A stretch of DNA of 64,000 bases, taken from assembly GCA_016342755.1 (NCBI GenBank), contig JAEINS010000001.1, positions 372,001-436,000 on the forward strand, written 5' to 3'. The notes under the pieces were generated by a model. That model worked only from the letters and a program-made list of their open reading frames with translations. It was not told where the DNA came from and did no database searches. The stretch comes from Melioribacteraceae bacterium. Lineage in GTDB: Bacteria; Bacteroidota; Ignavibacteria; Ignavibacteriales; Melioribacteraceae. Below are positions 53,035 through 61,952 of this stretch, in pieces. The position numbers and the translations under genes were made by a program. How positions within the stretch are numbered: position 1 is the stretch's first letter; each line of letters starts with the position of its first letter.

Positions 53035-54375
53035 ATGAAAAGAAGAGATTTCTTAAAGGCGGGTGCGGCAGCTTCAGCGTTTTTTATTGTTCCTAGAAAT
53101 GTACTGGGAAAGGGGTTTGTAGCACCTAGTGATAAACTTAATATTGCCTGTGTTGGTTCCGGCGGAATGGGTGATTATAATTTAAGTTCATGCACTGAGG
53201 AAAATATTGTCGCATTATGTGATGTTGATCATATTAATGCCTCGCATAATTTTGAAAAATTCCCGGACGCTGTAAAATATAAAGACTACCGTGTAATGTT
53301 TGAAAAACAAAAAGATATTGACGCGGTAATTATAGCTACACCGGATCACACACATGCCGTAATAACTATGGCTGCAATGCAGTTAGGCAAACATGTTTTT
53401 TGTCAGAAACCTTTAACACATACTGTTGAAGAAGCCAGGCAAATTGTAAAGGCGGCAAAGTATTATAAAGTTCAGACACAAATGGGTAATCAGGGACATT
53501 CTTCCGAACATATACGTCTCTTAAAAGAGTGGATTGCAGATGGAGCTATTGGAAATGTTACAGAAGTACACGCATGGACTGACAGACCAGTTGGTGGTGA
53601 TCCATGGTCTACATTCGATGTAAAGGCAATGCCAAGTGATACACCTCCTTTACCCGAAGGTATGGCATGGGATTTATGGTTAGGTCCGGCACCCGAACGT
53701 CCTTATCATCCGGATTATCATCCTGGTAAATGGAGAGCCTGGTTCGATTTTGGGACCGGTGCTTTGGGCGATATGGGTTGTCATATTCTTGATCCCGCAT
53801 TTTGGGCTTTAGATCTTGGTTCTCCAACTACTATTCAGGCTACATCAACACATTGGGAACCAGATGTTGCTTCACAAACATTCCCGAGAGCGTCAATTGT
53901 CAGGTATCAGTTTCCTGAAAGAGGAGAAATGCCGCCGGTTAAATTGACATGGTACGATGGCAGATTGCTGCCTCCAATACCTGAAGAACTTGAGCAGGGA
54001 AGAGAATTGCCCGGAAGCGGAGCAATTATAATTGGTGATAAAGGTAAGATAATGCACGGTTCTCATGGAGCAAGTGGCATGAGGATTATTCCTGAAGAAA
54101 AAATGAGAGAATATAGCCGTCCGGGAAAAACTATTCCGCGTGTAAATAATACACACGAAGGAGACTGGATAAGAGCATGTAAAGAAGGCAAAGACGGCGT
54201 TCCAGCTAGTTCAAACTTTAATTACGGTGGTGCTTTAACAGAAATGGTTTTATTAGGTATGGCAGCAATAAGATCAAAAGATGAAATATTAAAATGGGAT
54301 TCTGATAAACTTGAGTTTACGGATAATCCCAATGCTACCCGACTTTTATCTAAAGAGAATAGAACCGGCTGGTAA
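53035..54375 (+). CDS. Tat-exported Gfo/Idh/MocA oxidoreductase, last gene of rightward unit
   Basis: 446 residues. Twin-arginine KRRDFLKAG and hydrophobic run ending NVLGKG. Motifs: IACVGSGGMGDYNL, ATPDHTHA, CQKPLTHT (QKP) and FGTGALGDMGCHILDPAFWAL. Close relative of 43274-44644, with the same DHTHA and QKPLTHT blocks, so one subfamily sits at both ends of the divergent cluster. A terminator follows 20 bases after the stop. Confidence 0.92.
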   Translation: MKRRDFLKAGAAASAFFIVPRNVLGKGFVAPSDKLNIACVGSGGMGDYNLSSCTEENIVALCDVDHINASHNFEKFPDAVKYKDYRVMFEKQKDIDAVIIATPDHTHAVITMAAMQLGKHVFCQKPLTHTVEEARQIVKAAKYYKVQTQMGNQGHSSEHIRLLKEWIADGAIGNVTEVHAWTDRPVGGDPWSTFDVKAMPSDTPPLPEGMAWDLWLGPAPERPYHPDYHPGKWRAWFDFGTGALGDMGCHILDPAFWALDLGSPTTIQATSTHWEPDVASQTFPRASIVRYQFPERGEMPPVKLTWYDGRLLPPIPEELEQGRELPGSGAIIIGDKGKIMHGSHGASGMRIIPEEKMREYSRPGKTIPRVNNTHEGDWIRACKEGKDGVPASSNFNYGGALTEMVLLGMAAIRSKDEILKWDSDKLEFTDNPNATRLLSKENRTGW

Positions 54376-54394
54376 AAATTATCTCCTGCTTTTA

Positions 54395-54425
54395 AGCGGT
54401 TGACAATTAATTTTTGTTAACCGCT
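54395..54425 (+). terminator. Rho-independent terminator ending the rightward unit
   Basis: AGCGGTTGACAA (54395-54406) pairs with TTGTTAACCGCT (54414-54425) through one G-T wobble, with a 7-base loop. A T-containing stretch follows. It closes the series begun at 45162. Confidence 0.75.
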
Positions 54426-54526
54426 ACTTCAAATTTTATTATTTAATATTGATGGGCAGGAATAAGTTTACTATATTGACTTAAAGGATTTCGTAAGATA
54501 AATTATAAAAAATAACAGGTGATTAA

Positions 54527-57500
54527 ATGTCCAGAATATCAACATACATTTTTTGTCTATTTCTAATATTTAGCAACATAACCGCGCAAAAAACCGGCTA
54601 CACGGAATTATGTGAAGGGAATAATAATTTTACTGCTCCGGCAAGTTTTGTTTTGGAACAGAGTTCAGGAATTCTTTCGGTCGAAATTAATAAAGAATCC
54701 AGTAAAACCTGGCAGGGCTTTGGAACTGAATTAGTTGACATGGTTGATATTACTTCAAAAGAAATTGTTAATTTAAGATTGAAGGCAGATACACCTATGC
54801 TGTTATCTGTACAGATATTTGATGGATACTATGTTTATACAACCAGAAGTGTTAAGATTTATCCTTCCGAAGATTTTGTCGATTATTGTATCGATTTTAC
54901 CGGATCATCATCCGTTGATAAAAAAATGATTAAAAAGATTCTTTTAACACCTAACGGAAATACAATTGAACAGTTTCATGCAAATCTTCAAATAGATGAA
55001 ATAAAACTTGGAACAGATGCGCAATATCTGGCATCTGCCGGAGCAGTTTCTAAAAAAAATGTTTTTACTGAATCAAAAAATAATAAGCTGCTTTTATTAG
55101 ATATTGATAATAGTCAATCGATATCAATTATAGAAAGTGGTTTGGGAATTGAAAATATTCAAATTGGTGAAATTATAAATAAACAATCGGAAATAACTTT
55201 TGATTGTAAAGAGAGTTTTATTGGAAGTGATTATTTTTCTGTATCTATAAACGGAATTGAAAATTATGAAAACAATGAAATAAAAATCCCGATAAATATT
55301 GAAGGAAATAATACTCCGTTTATTGAAAGTATTACCGGCAAAAATATTTTGGCTGGTGATACAGTTTTGGTTTCTCTAAAAAATATTACCGATGGCAACA
55401 GTACAGTTGAACAGAATTTAATTATTTCGGCAACAAGCAATAATCAGGAAGTATTGCCGGATAGTAATATAACGGTCGATTTTAATATTGGCGAGTCTGT
55501 TGGCAAACTTAGATTCAGTTGTAATAAAGCTGATTCAAATATAATTGTAACAATTAAACTAGATGATCAATATTCTGTAAATAGTATATATGAAACATCA
55601 TTTTTAGTAAATTCATTTAATCAGATTAATAATAAACCGGAGATTGACGCGGTTTTTGATAAATTTATTTACATCGAAAATGGTGAGTCCAGTATTTCAC
55701 TTTCGGGCATTAGTGACGGAGACGCCGACCAGCAGAATTTAAGCTTCAGTTTTGAATCCGGTAATTCTAACATAGTTCCAAATGCAGATATAAGTGTAGA
55801 GTATGTTCAGGGAAGTTCCGAAGGATTGCTAAAAGTAATTCCCAAAGCCGCCGGAACAACCCGGATTACGATAAGTGTTGCTGATGATGGCGGAAACAAT
55901 AATAATAATGGCAACCAATTAACAGAAATCTCTTTTAATCTTGAAGTAGGAAATTTGCCTAAGAATGGTGATGTTGCCGATTTTAGTTCATTTGATAATT
56001 GGGGAAGAAGTTTTGAAAATGGGCAGCAGTATTATGAACTTGGCACATTTCACGGAAAAGAGAATGTGCTGAAAATAACTTTAAACGATAAAGCATGCTG
56101 GACCGGAACCATTTATAATCTACCGGAATTAAATCTGGATAAACATCGTTACATGAGCTACGAAATTTATTTTGAAGGGAAAAGTTTCGAACAATTTTCG
56201 AGCGGTAAAACACATGCTTATTTTTATGATGACGGCTGGGATGCGGATATAAATAGGAATGTAAATGCGGCACATGATGAGAGAATGACTATCCCTATTA
56301 AAAAATGGGGAGCTGTTTTTTTAGATTTTAGAAAAGCAGGCGGATTGGATAATAATAATGGTGAAGAAATAAATGTAGCAAGAATTAAAAAGGTATTGCT
56401 TAATTATGCGTCTGATTTTACATGGCCGTTTCCAATTGATGACGGAACTGTTTATATAGCTAATTTAAAAGTTGGAGATGCAGTGCCAGACAGTTTAATT
56501 CCGGTAATCCCAACTAAATGTACAATAAATCCGGTTGCAAATCAGGTTGTGTTTAGCGGAGATTCCGAACAAACTATTCATTTAACCGGCATTGGCAATG
56601 GCAAAACTGATGGAATAAAACCTTTGTTAACTATTGCAGCTAGTGACACAACTTTAATTGAAGGCATTGTGGTTTCAGAGATTGATGATTCAGGAAAAGC
56701 CTTTGTAAATTATACTCCTAAAGATCTGACTGGGAAAACGTCAGTATCAGTAACAGTTTCAGCTAATGATGCAAATGCTAAAACAATTGTTTTTGTAATT
56801 GATGTTATTGATAAAGATATAACAAAGACAGTTGATGTAGAACTATTTCCGGGTACAGGTTATCAGACAATGCAGGGCTTTGGTACTTTCTATTTTCCAT
56901 CCAGGCAGAATTATACAAATATTTATACCGATGAACTGGGTGCTTCCGCAGTCAGGATTGGTTTAATAAGTAATCAGATTGAGCCGGTAAATGATAATGA
57001 TGATCCAAACGTATTAAATTTAAGCGCGTTAAATTATGATGCATTCGATTTTGATTATCTAAGAAGATTAAAAGAAAACGGTGTTGAGAATTTTATACTT
57101 ACTTCATGGTCGCCTCCGGCATGGATGAAAAAGAACATGTCAGTAGATTACGGTTATGCATCGGCTCCAAATTATGCTGAGACTGATAACATTCTTGAAC
57201 CATATTATTATGATGAGTTTGCTGAGAGTATGGTAGCTGTAGTTAAAATTTTAAAAAATGAAGCTGATATTGATCTGTACGCGATTGGTATCCAGAATGA
57301 GCCTGCATTTAACGAACCTTATGCCAGTGCGGTTCTTAGTCCGGATAAATTTGCTGATTTAGTTGGTATTGTTGGCGAAAGATTTGAAAGGGAAGGAATA
57401 ACAACCAAGCTATATATGCCTGAACAGGTTTTTTCGCAGTCGCATTATTCTATGGCACAATATATTAATGTGCTTATTGCCAGACCTGAGTCTGAAAAAT

Positions 57501-58399
57501 ATGTAGATATAATAGCGACTCATGCTTATGGTGAAGACGGTATTAAGCCGGGACAGCCTTCATACCCGGGCTGGGTTGAACTTTGGAGTAATACTAAAAA
57601 GTGTCAGAATCCAAAAGAACTCTGGATGAGTGAAACTTTTCCTGAATGTAAAGGTTATGACGATGCTTTTTCACTTGCCGGAGCTATTCATGGCGCAATA
57701 AAATTTGGAAATATAAGCTTTTGGACTCTTTGGGATATTGAAGGAACATTGATGAAAACTTCAAAAAAATTAGAATCGTTTTACACTTCTCAGAATTATT
57801 ATAAATTTATACGGCCAGGAGCCAGAAGAATAAAAGCGGAATCTCTTCATGAAGATATAATGGTTACTTCTTTTAATGATTACAAAAATAACATGTTAAC
57901 AACTGTAGTAATAAATAAAAATTCTGACCCGCTGACAATTAGGCTGTTGAGTAAAATTGATAGTATCCCTTCAGAGTTTGATGTCTATACAACAGCCAGA
58001 AATATGAACTTTGTACATCGCGGTTCAATTGAACCAAATTCAACCTTATCACTGCCGGCAAAAAGTATTACAACATTAGTCGGGTATACTGATGGTGAAA
58101 TGGTAGTTGAAACGGAGCAGGAAGATTTGCTGCCGGACAATTATAAATTATATCAGAACTATCCAAATCCGTTTAATCCTACAACAACAATAAAATATTC
58201 ATTATCAAAATCAACAAAAGTAAAGCTTGCTGTATTCGATATTTTAGGAAGAAGGGTTGAAATGCTGGTTGATCAGAATCAGAGCGCTGGTAATTATAAT
58301 CTACAGTTTAATGCTTCTAGATTATCAAGCGGAGTTTATTTTTATAGAATTATTACTAATGAATTTGTGGAAGTAAAGAAAATGATTTTGATAAAGTAG
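54527..58399 (+). CDS. Large multidomain GH30 glycoside hydrolase with type IX secretion sorting domain
   Basis: 1290 residues. Signal peptide to about 20 (NITAQ). Then beta-rich modules: a CBM-like region (30-165), Ig/cadherin-like repeats with DGDADQQNLSF and DDGGNNNNNG, and a second CBM-like domain (480-660). The catalytic barrel runs from about 780 to 1110: YQTMQGFGTFYFPS, SWSPPAWMKKN, acid/base Glu925 in IQNEP and nucleophile Glu1036 in WMSETF. The C-terminal 85 residues (YPNPFNPTTTIKYSL, GVYFYRIITNEF, ending KKMILIK) are a T9SS type A sorting domain, so the enzyme is secreted or displayed on the cell surface. Family activities include beta-glucanases, xylanases and galactanases. Confidence 0.9.
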   Translation: MSRISTYIFCLFLIFSNITAQKTGYTELCEGNNNFTAPASFVLEQSSGILSVEINKESSKTWQGFGTELVDMVDITSKEIVNLRLKADTPMLLSVQIFDGYYVYTTRSVKIYPSEDFVDYCIDFTGSSSVDKKMIKKILLTPNGNTIEQFHANLQIDEIKLGTDAQYLASAGAVSKKNVFTESKNNKLLLLDIDNSQSISIIESGLGIENIQIGEIINKQSEITFDCKESFIGSDYFSVSINGIENYENNEIKIPINIEGNNTPFIESITGKNILAGDTVLVSLKNITDGNSTVEQNLIISATSNNQEVLPDSNITVDFNIGESVGKLRFSCNKADSNIIVTIKLDDQYSVNSIYETSFLVNSFNQINNKPEIDAVFDKFIYIENGESSISLSGISDGDADQQNLSFSFESGNSNIVPNADISVEYVQGSSEGLLKVIPKAAGTTRITISVADDGGNNNNNGNQLTEISFNLEVGNLPKNGDVADFSSFDNWGRSFENGQQYYELGTFHGKENVLKITLNDKACWTGTIYNLPELNLDKHRYMSYEIYFEGKSFEQFSSGKTHAYFYDDGWDADINRNVNAAHDERMTIPIKKWGAVFLDFRKAGGLDNNNGEEINVARIKKVLLNYASDFTWPFPIDDGTVYIANLKVGDAVPDSLIPVIPTKCTINPVANQVVFSGDSEQTIHLTGIGNGKTDGIKPLLTIAASDTTLIEGIVVSEIDDSGKAFVNYTPKDLTGKTSVSVTVSANDANAKTIVFVIDVIDKDITKTVDVELFPGTGYQTMQGFGTFYFPSRQNYTNIYTDELGASAVRIGLISNQIEPVNDNDDPNVLNLSALNYDAFDFDYLRRLKENGVENFILTSWSPPAWMKKNMSVDYGYASAPNYAETDNILEPYYYDEFAESMVAVVKILKNEADIDLYAIGIQNEPAFNEPYASAVLSPDKFADLVGIVGERFEREGITTKLYMPEQVFSQSHYSMAQYINVLIARPESEKYVDIIATHAYGEDGIKPGQPSYPGWVELWSNTKKCQNPKELWMSETFPECKGYDDAFSLAGAIHGAIKFGNISFWTLWDIEGTLMKTSKKLESFYTSQNYYKFIRPGARRIKAESLHEDIMVTSFNDYKNNMLTTVVINKNSDPLTIRLLSKIDSIPSEFDVYTTARNMNFVHRGSIEPNSTLSLPAKSITTLVGYTDGEMVVETEQEDLLPDNYKLYQNYPNPFNPTTTIKYSLSKSTKVKLAVFDILGRRVEMLVDQNQSAGNYNLQFNASRLSSGVYFYRIITNEFVEVKKMILIK

Positions 58400-58500
58400 T
58401 ATCAAATGACCATAGGATGTTCTTCTTTTTTTTAGATCTAATTTAAGAACTCCTGTGATCTAATCTTTAAATAATTTTTAAAGAAATTAAAAAGTGAACT

Positions 58501-59532
58501 ATGAAATACTTAATAATATTGGCTTTAATAATAAGTGCCTGTACAATGAAAAATGAAAATAGCCCAAACGAAGGAAATATAATAACTCTTTCAAATGGGA
58601 AAATTGAAGCAAAAGTATTATTAAATGGCGGTGGAGGATTAGTGACATTTTCAAATTTTAAAAGTGAGAATGTTCTTCTTTCGGATGAATCTTTGTGGAA
58701 TAATGATTTACTTACTAATACAGATAAATATGATGAACCGAAATTCTATCCATTTAGCGGGCACATTAATTGGGTTGGCCCGCAAAGTGAATGGTGGACT
58801 CAACAAAACGAGTTTCCCAAACTTAAAGAACAAAAATCAGTATGGCCGCCTGATCCTTATTTAGTTTTAGGTGATTATAAATTACTTAATAAAACAGAAA
58901 CATTAGTTAAATTAATTAGTCCTAAAAGTAAGTACAGCGGAGTTCAGTTTACTAAAGAATATATAATTAACGATGACAGTTCGCTTGATCTGATTTTAGA
59001 AATGGAAAACATTAGAGATACGGAAGTCAGTTGGGATATTTGGTTTAATACCAGAATGAATGGCTTCTGTAAAGTGTATGTTCCAATTGCAACAGAGTCT
59101 GATTTACGGTTAGAGTATAGAAATGGAGCTGGTCAGGAACCAATAAATCATATTATTGAAAATGGATTTTTTTCTTTTATCCCGGAAAAACCGGCTCATG
59201 GTAAAACTGAAAAAGTTGCCAAGTCTTTTATTTATCCAAATGAAAATAGGATTTATGCTTTTACAGAAAATGAAATGCTTGTAATAGAATTTGATAGATA
59301 TAATCGAGAGTTAACACATCCTGAGCAGGGAATGATTGAAATATTCAACTCGATAAGAGATACCGGAGATGCTTTGTTAGAACTTGAATATCATTCGCCT
59401 TATTATAAATTAGAGTCGGGCGAATCAAAATTATCGAAGGAAAGATGGTATTTAGATAAGTATAATGGCAGTAATTCGATGGAAGATCATATAGCTAAGA
59501 TAAATAGCTGGGAAATTAACTTTAACAAGTAA
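58501..59532 (+). CDS. DUF4380-like lipoprotein (galactose-mutarotase fold)
   Basis: 343 residues. Lipobox IISACT (Cys14). The body is a beta-sandwich: IITLSNGKIEAKVLLNGGG, FYPFSGHINWVGPQSEWW, VWPPDPYLVLGDY and WDIWFNTRMNGFCKVYVP resemble DUF4380 proteins, which share the aldose-1-epimerase/mutarotase supersandwich. Function in that family is unknown; carbohydrate binding or sugar epimerisation is plausible. About 100 bases after the GH30 gene without an obvious terminator. Confidence 0.65.
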   Translation: MKYLIILALIISACTMKNENSPNEGNIITLSNGKIEAKVLLNGGGGLVTFSNFKSENVLLSDESLWNNDLLTNTDKYDEPKFYPFSGHINWVGPQSEWWTQQNEFPKLKEQKSVWPPDPYLVLGDYKLLNKTETLVKLISPKSKYSGVQFTKEYIINDDSSLDLILEMENIRDTEVSWDIWFNTRMNGFCKVYVPIATESDLRLEYRNGAGQEPINHIIENGFFSFIPEKPAHGKTEKVAKSFIYPNENRIYAFTENEMLVIEFDRYNRELTHPEQGMIEIFNSIRDTGDALLELEYHSPYYKLESGESKLSKERWYLDKYNGSNSMEDHIAKINSWEINFNK

Positions 59533-59548
59533 ATACATTAATAAAAAT

Positions 59549-59692
59549 ATGACGTTTATGAATTATTCGTTTAGAATTTCATTCCCCGGTAAATGGTTAA
59601 ATATACAAATCGCGATGTGGGAATGTTCAAAGATTACTAATGCTAAAAATAACATCTCACTTGCACCCGGACTGCAGGAATGTGGTTCGTAA
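59549..59692 (+). CDS. Short unassigned frame, perhaps a remnant
   Basis: 47 codons between two genes, starting 16 bases after the previous stop and ending 16 before the next start. Reads MTFMNYSFRISFPGKWLNIQ at the N-terminus with no signal and no known motif. No clear ribosome binding site. It fills the gap exactly but may be chance or the relic of a larger gene. Confidence 0.2.
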   Translation: MTFMNYSFRISFPGKWLNIQIAMWECSKITNAKNNISLAPGLQECGS

Positions 59693-59708
59693 TGATTAAG
59701 AGAATTAA

Positions 59709-61925
59709 ATGAGAAATAATAAATTTGAATTGAATTGGGAAGTTGGATTTTGTGATAGCATTAATAACATTCCTGAAGAGTGGATTAAAGCTGATGTTCC
59801 TGGTGCAGTTCAACTCGATTGGGCAAAAGCAAAGAATTATCCTGACTATAAAATCGCGGATAATTATAAAAGGCTTTATTGGACGGAAGATAAGTGTTGG
59901 GTTTACAGATCCAGTTTTGCAATTGATAATATAGATACATCTAAAAAATATTTTTTTATTTCGAAAGGAATAGACTATGAGTTTGAAATCCATTTGAACG
60001 GTAAAAAGATATTTTATCAGGAAGGGATGTATAGAAAAGTTGATATTGAAATAACCGGGTTTTTAAAAACTGACAATGAAATATTAGTTAAAATATATCC
60101 GGTTCCAAAGGTAAATTCAGAAGTCGCGGACAGGTTTCAGGCAGCACAGAGTACAAAACCAGCCGCTTCGTATAGCTGGGATTGGCATCCCAGATTAATC
60201 CCTTTAGGAATTTGGGATGATACATTTATTGAGGCTAGGAACTCAGTTTGTTTAAGTGATCTGGTATCAGAATATATTCTATCGGATGATTTAAAGAAAG
60301 TTGAAGGGTCAATAAAAGTAACCGGAAACTCTCTTAAAAATAAAACCTATGAATTAAAAATTATTTCACCTTCGGATAAAGAGTATATTGTTGCTGGTTC
60401 ATTTAATGACAACACTTTTATAATTAACTATGAGATTAACAATCCTGAACTATGGAATCCAATTGGTTATGGTAGGCAAAATTTATATGAGTGTGAATTA
60501 AAAGTTTATTACAACGGTGATATTGCGGATAGGAAATCAAAACGAATTGGTTTTCGAAAAACTAAGCTGGTAATGAACGAAGGAACCTGGGATGAGCCTA
60601 AAACATTTCCCAAAACGAGAAGTGTTCCCCCAATTCAGCTTGAAGTAAATAACAACAAAGTTTTTTGCAAAGGCAGTAATTGGGTTATGCCCGAAATTTT
60701 TTACGGAACAATTACAAACGAAAGATATAAAGTGCTAATTGATCTGGCAGTTGATGCAAACTTTAATATAATAAGGCTTTGGGGCGGTGCAATAATTAAT
60801 AAGGATTTCTTTTATGACTATTGTGATGAAAAAGGAATTCTTGTCTGGCAAGAATTTCCGCTTGCCTGCATGGATTATTATGATTCAGCAAAATACCTGA
60901 GTGTTCTAGAATCTGAAGCTTCCTTTATTATTGAAAAAATTAAACAGCATCCTTCTTTAGCTTTTTGGTGCGGGGGAAATGAATTGTTCAATAACTGGTC
61001 TGGAATGACCGATCAATCGAAGGCGTTAAGATTACTAAACAAGTTGTGTTATGAACAAGATCAAAATACTCCTTTTATTTCAACGTCACCATTAATGGGT
61101 ATGGGTCATGGTCATTATGTTTTCTTTGATCATGAAAAAAATGAAACCGTATTTGATATTTATACAAAGGCAAAACTTACTGCTAACACAGAATTTGGCA
61201 TTGCAGCACCTTCATCTGTTGATACACTTCAATCAATTATACCGGAAGATGAACTTTGGCCTCCTAAATCTGGAACCGCATGGGAAGACCATCATGCCTT
61301 TAATTCATGGGTTGGAGATACCTGGTTATCTCAAAACACAATTGAAAAATATTATGGGAAATTAAATAATATTAATGAGTTAGCAGATTACGGACAAACT
61401 CTGCAGGCAATTGGCTTACAATTTATTTTTGAAGAATTACGAAGGCAGCGTCCATACTGTTCAATGGCTCTTAACTGGTGTTTTAATGACTGCTGGCCTA
61501 GTGCTGCTAACACTAGCATAATTGAATATCCTTGTAAACCCAAACAAGCCTATTATAGCCTAAAGAAAGCGTGCCGACCAATTTTAGCAAGTGTCAGAGC
61601 TAGGAAATTTGTTTGGAAACCTGATGAATTATTTGAATGTGATTTGTTTTTGCTTAACGATTCTCTGTTGGATATTAAAGCCGGGGAAATGAATATTTTC
61701 ATTAAAACATCAGAATCGAAAAATAAAGTTTTTGAATGGAAATATGCTGATTCGGAAGGGAATAAAAATATATTAGGTCCAACGGTAAGGTTTAATCTTC
61801 CTAATAATATTAATACTCAGTTTGAACTAATTGCTGAAGTGGAAAATCATCCCGAATATAATTCAACTTATAAATTTAGACTGGAACAAACCAACAAAGA
61901 AAATCAAAAAACTTTAAACCAATAA
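59709..61925 (+). CDS. GH2 beta-mannosidase, cytoplasmic
   Basis: 738 residues without a signal peptide. Standard GH2 layout: sugar-binding jelly roll (WIKADVPGAVQLDW, WVYRSSFAIDN, SWDWHPRLIPLGIWDD), immunoglobulin-like domain, then TIM barrel with LWGGAIINKDFFYDYCDEKG, acid/base Glu425 in WCGGNELF and nucleophile Glu495 in NTEFG. SWDWHPR and the NELF context are closer to beta-mannosidases than to beta-galactosidases. Complements the GH26 at 30877, which could release manno-oligosaccharides. Shorter than the usual 800-900 residues because the C-terminal domain is reduced. Confidence 0.88.
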   Translation: MRNNKFELNWEVGFCDSINNIPEEWIKADVPGAVQLDWAKAKNYPDYKIADNYKRLYWTEDKCWVYRSSFAIDNIDTSKKYFFISKGIDYEFEIHLNGKKIFYQEGMYRKVDIEITGFLKTDNEILVKIYPVPKVNSEVADRFQAAQSTKPAASYSWDWHPRLIPLGIWDDTFIEARNSVCLSDLVSEYILSDDLKKVEGSIKVTGNSLKNKTYELKIISPSDKEYIVAGSFNDNTFIINYEINNPELWNPIGYGRQNLYECELKVYYNGDIADRKSKRIGFRKTKLVMNEGTWDEPKTFPKTRSVPPIQLEVNNNKVFCKGSNWVMPEIFYGTITNERYKVLIDLAVDANFNIIRLWGGAIINKDFFYDYCDEKGILVWQEFPLACMDYYDSAKYLSVLESEASFIIEKIKQHPSLAFWCGGNELFNNWSGMTDQSKALRLLNKLCYEQDQNTPFISTSPLMGMGHGHYVFFDHEKNETVFDIYTKAKLTANTEFGIAAPSSVDTLQSIIPEDELWPPKSGTAWEDHHAFNSWVGDTWLSQNTIEKYYGKLNNINELADYGQTLQAIGLQFIFEELRRQRPYCSMALNWCFNDCWPSAANTSIIEYPCKPKQAYYSLKKACRPILASVRARKFVWKPDELFECDLFLLNDSLLDIKAGEMNIFIKTSESKNKVFEWKYADSEGNKNILGPTVRFNLPNNINTQFELIAEVENHPEYNSTYKFRLEQTNKENQKTLNQ

Positions 61926-61952
61926 ATACATAGTTTTTATAAGGAACTTAAG

